Source: Ceratotherium simum simum (Eukaryota; Chordata; Mammalia; Perissodactyla; Rhinocerotidae). Taken from it: a stretch of 64,000 nt of DNA. The notes beneath the pieces are model-generated. The model ran no database searches. It was not told the origin of the DNA and saw only the letters and a list, made by a program, of their open reading frames with translations. The position numbers and the translations under genes were made by a program. Positions 1 through 11,000 of the stretch are shown here, one piece after another (position 1 is the first letter of the stretch; every line of letters starts with the position of its first letter). Location of the stretch: assembly GCF_000283155.1 (NCBI RefSeq), contig NW_004454163.1, positions 23,588,977 through 23,652,976 of the forward strand. The letters are read 5' to 3'.

Positions 1-1723
1 AAGTCATGGATGACCCAGCTCCTCTTCTAAGATGCCCTCCTGAATTGCTGTGCCAGCAAAATGGAGAAGTACTGTTTGGAGAAGAGCGTACCTTTGAAGA
101 TTTTGCTTATTGTTGATAATGCTCCCGGATATCCTTCTTTTATTGGTGATCTTCATCCCAATATTAATTGGCCTTTCTCCCTCCAATCACCACCTGTTTG
201 ATCCAACCAATGGACCAAGGAGTTGTAGCAGCTTTTAAGGTGTGCTGCCTGAGGAGGACCTTTGCCCAGGCTATTGCTGCAAGTGAGGAAGACACTGAGA
301 AGACACTGGCGCAATTATGGAAGGATTATAACATCTCTGACTGCATTAAGAACCTTGGTTGGGCTTGGGGTGATGTTGTCAAGGAGTGTATGAATGGCAT
401 CTGGAAGAAGACACTCAAGAGGTCCATCCGTGACTCAAAGGATTTGCCAAGGACGAGGAAGTGGCAAAAATCGACAAGGCCATCACTGAGATGGCAAACA
501 ACTTGAACCTAGGTGTGGATGAGGATTACCTTGAGCTCCTAGAGGTGGTTCCTGAGGAATTTACTAATGAGTTTTTGAAACCAGAAGAGGAATGCATAGA
601 TGAAGAAGAGGCAAGAGAAAAGGAAACTGCAGGAGAAGAATGCCCCAAGAAAATTCACAGTGAAGGGTTTAACAGAAGTTTTTGCAGACCTCAGCAAGCT
701 CCTTAAAAAGTTTGAAAACATGGATTCCCAACATCGAAAGGTTTTTGTTAATAGAGAGGAAGGTTCATGGTACATTATCTGCTTACAAGCAAATATCTGA
801 TGAGAAAAGAAACAAACCAAGCAAACCACCGTGGATGGATGTATTGAAAAAGTGACACCTCCTCAAGAAGAGCCTCAGGCAGGTCCTTCAGGTGGTATTC
901 AGGAAGAAGGCATCGTTCTCATAGGAGATGACAGCTCCATGTGTGTTATTGCCCCTGAAGACCTAGTGGGACAAGATGTGGAGGTGGAATACAGTGATAT
1001 TGATGATCCTGACCCTGTGTAGACCTAGGGAAACGTGTGTGTGTCTTAGTTTTTAACAATGTTTTAAAAGTTAAAAAATTAAATTTTAAAAATAGAAAAA
1101 AGCTTACAGAATAAGAATATAAAGAAAGAAAATATTTTTGTACGGCTGTGCAGTTTGTGTTTTAAGCTGTGTTATTACAAAAGAGTCAAAAAGTAAAAAG
1201 AAATTTAAAACTTTTTATGTAAAGTAAAAAAGTTACAGTAAGCTAAGGTTAATTATTGAAGAAAGAAAAATATTTTTTCAAAAATTGAGTGTAGCCTAAG
1301 TGTCGAGTGTTTATAAAGTGTATAGCAGTATATAGTGATGTCTTAGGCCTTCACATTCATTCACCACTCACTCACTGACTCACCCAGAACAACTTCCAGC
1401 CCTGTAAGTTCCATTCACAGTAAGTGCCCTGTACAGGTGTAGCATTTTTTATCTTTTATACTGTATTTTTTACCGTACCTTTTCAGTGTTTAGATATGTT
1501 TAGTTACACAGATACTTATCCTTGTGTTACAGTTGCCTGCAGTATTCTCTATAGTAACGTGCTATACAGCCTAGGAGCAGTAGCCTGCCATAGAGCCTAG
1601 GTGGGTAGTAGGCCATACCATCTGGGTTTGTGTAGGTACACTCTATGATGTTCGCACAGCAACAAAATAGCCTAATGACGCATTTTTCAGATCATATCCC
1701 TGTTATTAAGCAACTCATGACTG
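1..1723 (+). mobile_element. Tigger1 (pogo/Tc1-mariner) DNA transposon, 5'-cut by window edge
   Basis: Decayed transposase followed by a non-coding 3' end. Reading the plus strand in shifting frames gives the DDE-domain run VDNAPGYPSF (about 112-145), then LIQPMDQGVVAAFK (about 198-240), an acidic Glu-rich stretch, and the tail GDDSSMCVIAPEDLVGQDVE (925-990), all typical of Tigger1 transposase. Frameshifts and stops make it inactive. The non-coding end (about 1430-1723) matches the MER2/Tigger1 terminus and closes with the inverted-repeat end ...actcatgactg, followed by the TA duplication at 1724-1725. It lies in a POLI intron, in the same direction as the gene. The 5' terminus is outside the window. 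Confidence 0.9.
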
Positions 1724-1897
1724 TAACTCAGAGGCCAAGAGCAGAAGAACAATGACCTAATTTTCAATAAAGTTTGATCTTAGCGAAATATTAATTATGG
1801 AACTTAAAGTTTTGGTTGATATATTTATAATATTTTAATTAGCTTTATTTTAAGGAGAGAACACTATTGTAACAGTGTATGCATTTCTTTTGTTTAG

Positions 1898-2076
1898 GTA
1901 TTGGCTATAAAACTACCAAACGTCTTGAAGCTCTGGGTATCAGTAGTGTGCGTGATCTTCAAACCTTTTCACCCAAAATATTAGAAAAGGAATTAGGACT
2001 TGCAGTTGCTCAGCGTATCCAGAAGCTCAGTTTTGGAGAGGATGACTCTCCTGTGACGTCCTCAGGACCACCTCAG
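1898..2076 (+). CDS. POLI: POLI coding exon (thumb helix-hairpin-helix)
   Basis: The acceptor is tttcttttgtttag and the donor gtacat. The exon enters with two bases of a split Gly codon and ends on a codon boundary (59 codons). It encodes GIGYKTTKRLEALGI, the helix-hairpin-helix that contacts the DNA backbone, followed by the link into the little-finger domain ending SSGPPQ. Confidence 0.95.
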
Positions 2077-5000
2077 GTACATGATAATGATATTTATTTT
2101 TATTAAGTACCGCTTGTCACATTATTTGAAATAAAGATTTCTAGTTTTAGTACTGTGTTCTTACTATTCTAGTTTGCTTATTAAGTTAATACATGATCCC
2201 TTTCCTATGAGAAGGCTAATTTATTGTATTAGATTAATAAATATTCTTAACTTGAATCTAAGTATTTAAGTCTCAGGTTAGCCACTTTGGTTGAATACTA
2301 CTTAATTCTAGTAGCCTATATTGCATATATGAGGCAAGATATTTTAATTTTTTAAAAATCTTATTTTCAGAGTAGTCTTATGATTTAAGAAATGGAGAAA
2401 AGTATAGTCAGCCGGTTAACAGTGGTTTTTTTCCTCTGTGACAGGCACTTTACTAAGTGCTTTATATATGTTAGCCAATTTAATCTTCACAACAGACCTT
2501 CGAGGTAGGTAGTACTATTGTTTGTTACCTTTTTCCCTCCTTTTCTCACTCTCTCTTCTATTTTTTTTTAAGATGAGGATACTGTACTTCAGAAAGGTTA
2601 AATAATTGCCCAAGGTTAAACTCAAATTCAAGTCCTAGGAGATTAAGAGCCTCGCTGTAATCATACAGTAAAGCTTGGAGTTGGTATCTAGGGCTTTATA
2701 ATTGTCTTGACTTCCAGTGCACTTTCTAGTAGAGTACAATAACTTGCAGATAAAAAGAGTTAATATAAAAGTGAACTAAATAGCTCAAACTAAACACAAG
2801 AGGTAAGTTAGTAAAGAATGTGTTGAATATTCATTTGACATGTACACTGATAATTGGATGTGCTTATTTGGGTTTACAATAATCCTTATTTGTGCTTCTT
2901 TGGTAGTCCTTTAGTGAAGAAGATTCATTTAAAAAATGTTCATCAGAAGTTGAAGTTAAAAATAAGATTGAAGAACTACTTGCTAGTCTTTTGAACAGGT
3001 GATTTTCCATTTTACCCTATCATCCTATATATTTTATGTATGGTATATAGAAAAAACACTTGATGTTCTGTCTTGGAACTTACAGGTTAACGGGAGATTA
3101 AACAGTGTAAGGTAGGTCGTTTATCACTGAATTTCTCTGTTATAAACTATTGCAAAGATAATAACAGGTACTCTTAACTAAATTTAATCCATCTACTTCC
3201 ATTATTCTTACTTTTAGTAACATTGTGGTTGTACCGTGGATCTTAGCTGCTGATAGTTACCTAAGGGAGTTTTATGGATATCTCTATAATCTTTATACCT
3301 ATAAATTTGTGAAGGTTGAGGATAGGAGATTATTAAGAGCAACAATGATGGAGAAAGCAGAAGAACGCTTATATCTTCTTTGTCTCAGACTATGTGAAAG
3401 AAAATGGAGTCAGATGAAGGAATAGCTAAATGGGGCTATGTGTAATCAGTAAGAGTGATTGTGGGTGTGTGCAGGGTTACTAGTCTGTAAGTACATGAGG
3501 AGTGTCAGCTGGGATTATGGGTATACGAATAGCATAGCTTAAACTGAACCAGACATTTAGTTTGCTGATGTTCCTTTGACGTCATATATCTGTTTCTCAG
3601 TACTCCATAGAAGAGTATTATCTCTTTTCCTCCCATTTCTTTGATTTCTCAAAATGGAGTGTCAGGGGTCTAACAGTTTTGGGTAGGCGTGCTTCTGTAA
3701 TGATGCTAGGATGGCTAACTGTGACTAGAGAAAATGGTTTTTGGATGACCCTCTCAGAAAACTGATGAAGTGAAACTTCATACAACTTTGCTCTCATATG
3801 CAGTGTGGTTCTCATGTCTTGAGCAGAGACATGCAGCTCATCGTTTGCTGCATGCAGCTAGGGCTGGCTGTATGACCCAGCTTCAGTGATATGACTCAGG
3901 CTGAGCCTGCGAGTATGCTAGTGAAATTGGGTCATCTGCTTTGCTTCAGCTAAAGATAAGACTACTATGAAATGCCTGGCCATTGGAAACAGTTCTACAC
4001 ATAGAGAAACCACAGAAGTGTAAGTTTCATAGGTTTTCTTATTTGAAGAGTCAACCCAGAAATGAGACCAGGTGCTCTAAACCTGTGAAATACCGACTAG
4101 TAACCGTTTATCCTTATCCCTGGTTGCCATTCCCTCCTCTGCATTGGCCTCTTATTTCAGTGACTGAGGTGTAATACCATCTAAGTGGCAAAAAAAATAA
4201 TTGTGTGTGTGTAAATGTGTTTTCCTTCTAGAGTATATGATGATTACTGCTAGAGGTATGTAGGAGGTATAAAATTATAATTTTTAATCCATCCTCTAGG
4301 CACTAATTTAAGATTGCTTAAAATATAACCTTTTTCTGGTAGTTATAGGAACCAAATCACACTCTTTGAATTGCGTAATGACTTGAGAGAACAAGTTTAA
4401 CTGGAAGATATTTAAACTAGTAACGTGTTTACAGGAACCATTTAAGATATTTTATTAGTAAGGCAGCAATCGAGAAGTTTTGTGATAAAACAATAAGAGA
4501 AAAACATTATTTACTACAAAAATATAGATTTTCCAATTCAGAATCTTCAATTTAAGTATGTTTAACAATGTGTAATATTTGTATTTTATGTTTGTGATTT
4601 TTTTAGTGCATTGCTATACATATAAAAAGGAAAATGTTATTTTTTAATAACATTTATTTTCTCTAATAATTAGATTTTAAGTGAATTTTCTACATCATTA
4701 AAACTTTGTCTTCAATACCAAAACCAAGATTATTTAGATGAAACACTTTTTGAGATGCGTGTACATGTACTTATCTTCCTAAATATAGTATATAATTGAT
4801 CCTTGAAGTTATTGCTCTAATGTGCCGTATAATGGTGATATTACTGGCTTCTTTGTATCTATTTGGGAAGCGCTCTTTGACAAAAGTAATCTCATTTTAA
4901 AAAATTTTTTTCTTTTTGTAATCTTTTTTTAAAAAATGTATAAAAAATGTCTTCTGTCATTTTTCATGTATTTGCTTCTGTCAGTGTATGATTCTTTCAG

Positions 5001-8000
5001 TTTCTTAAATTTCCTGATGATTTTAATATGTTGCTTTTAGTTGTGTTTTGGACTTGGATTATAAAATGGCTTTTTATAATTATATCTTATTTCTGTTCTT
5101 TTTCTTATAGCACTCAATTCTGAGTGAAACCTGAGAGCCTTACATTTAAAATTTCAGAGCTTTGTTGCATAGACTTTGTGAAATTTATTTGGCCTATTCA
5201 GGGACCTTTATTGCTTACTGCCTAGTTATCAACTGTATTTATAATTGTTATAGTTACTAAATCTGGCAGCTTTAGATAAATGAGGTGTATTAGACCATTT
5301 AAAAGAATAATTAGCTAGTACTTTTTCTAATTCCTTGTTTCTGCTTTCTCTTTATTTTTAGGGTATGCCAAGATGGAAGGAAGCCACATACAGTAAGATT
5401 AATAATCCGTCGGCATTCATCTGAAAAGCCCTGGAGCCGTGAGAGTCGTCAGTGCCCTATTCCATCCCACGTAATTCAGAAGTTAGGGACAGGTGTCGGC
5501 TAATTTTCTAATAATTTAATTAGCAGGTGGAAGTCTTAAAAAAGGCAAACTTTGAATTAAAAATATGATCCAAAGTTGGAGACTCTTCACAGGGAGTTAG
5601 TGAGCTATTAAATATCTTTATTCGGTTAGGAATTTTTACTAGAAAACTTTGTTGTTGTTTTTTAATAAATAATAAAAGTCAAGACTTAGTTAAGAATACT
5701 TCCCAAGTTGAGAGAAAGCAAAACTATGATAATTAATTATACGGCATGAGATAACTTCTTTATGGGCATTTAGATTGTTTCCATTGTTTGGCAGTTATGA
5801 AAAATGGTGCTGTGAACATTTATGTGCAAGTCATTGGATGGGTATATACTTTCTTTTACCTTAGGTAGATTACAAGGAGTGGAATTGCTGGCTTTTGTGG
5901 TAAGTTGAACTCTAAGAAACTGCCAAACGTTTTTCTGAAGTGGGTGTAGCAATTTAGATTTTCACCTCATATATGAGGGTTTCAGGTTTTCATATTCTCA
6001 CCGACAGTATTGTCAGTTTCTTTTATTATAGTCATTCTTTTGGCTATGTAGTGGTATTTCATTGTGTGTTTTTTTCTTTAATGAATAGTGCTTTTGGTGT
6101 CATATCTAAAAATTCTTTACCTAACCCAAAGGTTGCAGATATTTCCTCCTATGTTTTCTTTTGGAAATTTTATAGTTTTAATAAGCTTTATACTTAGATC
6201 CACTTTTGAGTTAATTTTTATGTGTGGTGTAAGATGAGAGTCTTAGTTCATTCTTTTGCCTGTGGGTATCGAATTGTTCCAGCAGAATTTGTTGAAAAGA
6301 CTATTCTTTCCCTGTTGAGTTGTCATGGCACCTTTGTCAAAAACTAATTGACCATAAATATAAGTGTTTATTTCTTGACTTTCTTGTTACATTGATCTGT
6401 ATGTTTATCCTTATGCCACTTCCACCCTGTCTTGATACTTTGTGGTAAGTTTTGAGATGAGGTAGTGTAAGTTCTCCAGCTTTGTTCCTTTTTGAAATTG
6501 CTTTGGCTATTCATGGTCCTGGGCTTTTGTTTGTGAGAAGATTTTTAAAATAGGAATTTTATTTCTTTATTTGTTTTAAATTTATTCAGGGTTTCTATTT
6601 ATTTTGAGTCACTTTTGGTAATTTGTATCTTCTAGGAAAGTACATATCTCGTCCGGGTTGTCTAGTTTGTTGGCATGAAGTTGTTAATATTTCCTTATAA
6701 TCCTTCGGAGTTTTGTAGGGTCTATAGTGATGTTTGCTTTTTTGTTCCTGATTTTGGTAATTTATGTATTCTCTTTTTTTTCTTAGTTATTCTAGCAAAT
6801 GTTAATCAGTTTTGTTGATCTTTTCTAAGATCCAACTTTTGGTGTCATTGATTTCTCTGTTGTTTTTCTACTTTCTATTTTGTGTATTTCTGCTCTGTTT
6901 TTGTTATTTCCTTCTTTCTGCTTGCTTTAAGTTTAATTTGTCTTTTCTCCCCTAGTTTCTTAAGGTGGAAGCTTATATTATTTTATACTTACCTTCTTTT
7001 CTAATAATTCGAGTTTAAAGTTATATATTTCCTTTTAAGCAGTGTTTTAGCTGTATTCCGTAAATTTTTGTTGTGTTTCTTTTCATTAAGGTCAAAATAA
7101 TTTCCAATATCCCTTGTGGTTTCATCTTTGATCTTTAAATTTGTTTAGAAATTTGTTGTTTAATTTCCAAATGTTTGATGATTTCTCAAATTTCTTTCTG
7201 TTTTTGATTTCTAATTTAATTTCATGTTGATCAGAGAACATACTTTGAGTAATTTCAATCCTTTTAAATTTATTGAAGCTAATTTTATTGTCTTGCTTAT
7301 GGCCTATCCTGGAGAATGTTCCATTTGTCTTTGAAAAGAGTTGAGCAACATTATCAAACCATTCTACTTAACTAAAATTTATGGAATACTCCACCAAAAT
7401 AGCATCTTTGAATGGCAGTTCATCTGGGTATATAATTCTTGACTGTTTTTCTTTCCATACTTTAAATATACCATTCCATTGCCTTCTGGTTTCCATTATT
7501 TCTGATGAGTCACATGTTAGTAGTTTTATCAGTCTCCTTCCAATCAGGAGAGAATAACCACACAGAAATTTGAGCAGGGCAAGTTTCACAGAATTATTAA
7601 ACTATGATAGAGGAGTGACTACAAAGGTATAAAGAGAACTCTAAGAGGTACCCAAGGGCTGAGGAAAAGTACCCAAGGAAGGACAGACTTGGAAAGGGGA
7701 GTCCCCGTACTCATCAAGGAGAAGATGTGGTTGCAGGACACTTGGATGGTAGAGAAATCTTTTGAGTTACCTGGCCAGGAGCTTGTCCATAGTTATTGGA
7801 CAAAGAGAAAACCACCCTCTGATCCATGAATGAGCTGAGGCTGAGTGGTGGGCACGCAGGAGGGGTTGGCATGTTAGGAGCTTGCGCGTTGGCAGGGTAG
7901 TGCATGAGCTGGGGTGTGCTGTGTCCATGTTTGGAGGGCTTGTGTTAACCCTCCAGGATGCAGGCAAGCTGAGGCTGGTGGGTGGTTGTGCTGAAGGAAA

Positions 8001-11000
8001 CTGCATTCTTCTGCTAGCACAAAATTAGAGGGTATGGTGCCTGCATAGAAAGAACTGGAGGAAACCCTTTGGGGCGTAGACAAGTCAAGGCTGTTAGGTG
8101 AGTGTGCAAGAGTTGAGGCACTGTTTACAGCACCAGCCTGGTCTGTGCAGCGTTGGAGTTGGTAGTGCCATGGTAACACGGTCACTAGGCTTGGGCTGGG
8201 GCTCGAGGTTGCTGAGGGACTCAACATTCCACATGTGTGTGGTGTGGCAGAGCACTATTGGATGTCCCCACACGTATATACCACAGATCATGTAACAGGA
8301 GCAAGGAAAAGTAAATGACAGTACATTGGAACCAGGAAGAGATACTCCCTGTCTCCTTTAGTGGTCCTCCACTGCTCTCTACTGATGAAGCTTAACATTG
8401 TGTTCAATGTAAAAAAAAATTTTGGAGAGTCCAACCTATTACCACAGAGCAGGTGCTGCAGACTGCGTTTGGAGCTGAGAGGAAATAAGTTGTTAGAAGG
8501 CATAGTTGTATTGTTGATCGCCTTTATATGATGAGTCATTTGTTTCTTTGTCTATTTCAGTAGTTTGACTATGATATGTCTAAGTGTGGAATTTCTTTGT
8601 GTTTATTCTAGTTGGAATTTATTAAGCTTGATTCTGTAGATTAATTTTTTTTAATGGAATTTGGGGAGTTTTTTGCTCTTGTTTCTTCAGATATTTTTTC
8701 TTCTCTTTTTTTCTCTCCTCTCCTCTGGGACTCTCGTCGCATGAATGTTGGTGTGCTTGATAATGTCCTACAGGTGTGTGCAGTTCTATTCATTTTTCTT
8801 CAGTCTTTTTTCTCTTCTTTATTTTTAGACTAGATCATTTCTATTGAGCTGTCTTCAAGTTCTCTGATTCATCTGTTCATCTCAAAACTGCTATTGCCAT
8901 CTAGTGATTTTGCTTGTTTTGGTTACTGTACTTTTTAACTTTATAATTTCCATTTATTTTTGTTTGTTTGTATGTTTGATTCTGTTTCTTTATTGAGATT
9001 CCTCTTGTTTTGATAGTCATTATTCTATTTTACTTTAATTCTTTAAAATGGTTTTTTAAATTCTTTGAATACATCTATAATAGCAACTTTGAAGTCTTTG
9101 CCAAATCCAACTCAAAGTCAGTTTCTATTGACTGCTTTTTCCCCCAAATATGAATCACATTCTTCTGGTTTTTTGCATGTATTGTAATATTTTGTTGAAA
9201 ATTGGACATTTTAGGTAATGTATTGTAGAAACTCTGGATTTGGATTTTTTTCTTGTGAGCTTTTTTTGTCCCCTTTTTTTTGTAACTTGTCTGGACTTAA
9301 GCTGCAGAATCTACCTTCTCTGTAACGTGCTGCCCCTGATTTCTCTGCTCAGCTTTTCTTTTTTTAATTTAAATATTTTATTTTGGCTTCCTAGGATGTT
9401 ACCTCTCTGTCTGCATAGTTTAGTGGTTAGCCAATGATTGGTCAAAGGTTTTGCTCAAATGCTAGAGCCTGGAAGGCTTCTACCATCTGTCAACAGATGT
9501 GTGCTTGGGTTGGAGAGCACTTTCAAAATTTAGGCCATTGTCAGGTGTGCCTTGGCTTTTATTTTCTGCTAGGCCCTCTTGCATCTCCCTTCATATGCTT
9601 TTGCTATTCCAGTCAGGGATGTGTGGAGAGCTTGGGCCCTCTCTGGCCTCCCCTCCCTGTGCATACAGCCTCTCAGGCAGCTGAGGTTGTGAGGAGAGTT
9701 TATCTAATCCCTCTATGGTTCTCTCATTTCCGGATCTTCTGGTTAAATTTGTGGCTCGTCTACTGATCTTTCACTCACCCCACCACTGCTGCAACATCAG
9801 GCTAGAGTGCTGTGCGATTTTCCCATTTGTTTCCTATCAACTTTGTTCGTTTTACTGGCAATGCTGCTGGATGTGGGCTTTTGCCTTCTGCCTCAAATCA
9901 AGTCTGTCCTTTCTGGCAGCGGAGCTGCTGGCTTTCATAGCCAGCCTCACCCTGGTAGAACTACTGTACCAACTGAGCTGTGTAAAGGGAGATGCAGACA
10001 ACACCAGCCAATAAGGCTGCAGTCTCCCACTTTCTTACCTAAGTTCTAGCAGTTTTTCATGAATTAATGCTTCTCACTTTATTTGCCTTTGGTTTGTTTC
10101 GAGATCCTCAAAATGATTATTTTTGATGATTTTGTTCAGTTTTATTATAGTTTTATGGGGAGAAGATCTTCTGACCTCATCACTCTACCATAACCAGAAG
10201 TGTCCCGTGGTTTCAAATCTTTTGAAAACTTGAACTCATTTGGCATTTAGTATTAATGTTGAGATGTCCAAGTTTAGTATATAATGTCAAGGTGTCCCAG
10301 TGATATCTATTTAGGATTTTAATTTCTTAATCTAAGCAATATAAATTAGACTAAGCATTTAATATCAATTATGATATAATGTGTTTATATACTATCTTCT
10401 TAAACATTTTATTTAGGAAATTATGATGCGATGACCCCAATGGTTGATATAGTTATGAAACTTTTTCGAAATATGGTGAATGTGAAGATGCCATTTCATC
10501 TTACCCTTTTAAGTGTGTGCTTCTGCAACCTTAAAGCACTGAATACTGCTAAGAAAGGGACTATTGATTATTATTTAACACCATCATTATCAACAACTTC
10601 ACGCTCTGGCAAGCGCAGTTTTGTAAGTACACTGTTACTGGATTTGTGTGGTTAAATTACAAATCTAAGTTTGTGTTTGATATAATTTAGAGGTTCTTTT
10701 GGGTAATATTGTTTGAATGACTTACATATATAGTACCTATCATATTATTTATAATTGCTGGCCCTAAGTATATTGTACTGTGATCTAAGAAGAAAGCATA
10801 AGCATCACTGGATAAAAGAGAAAACATGATGGAGGTTCCCTGTTTTGGAAGCAGGTTAAAACATTTTATAACAGTATATAGGAATATGATGATTAGCTCA
10901 TAAATATGAAAATATTTCCAGATACTGGAAATCAAATATTTTTGTCTGCTAATTTATACATAAGCTACCAGCATCCCACCTATGTTTTTGTTAAAGTATT

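Noticed and set aside
168..1022. Open frames resembling a real gene at the left edge
   Set aside because: They are pieces of one frameshifted Tigger1 transposase with the element's own inverted repeat downstream, not a host TIGD gene.
3225..3425. 66-codon open frame in a POLI intron after an acceptor-like tract
   Set aside because: No recognised similarity, no suitable donor, and POLI joins in frame without it.
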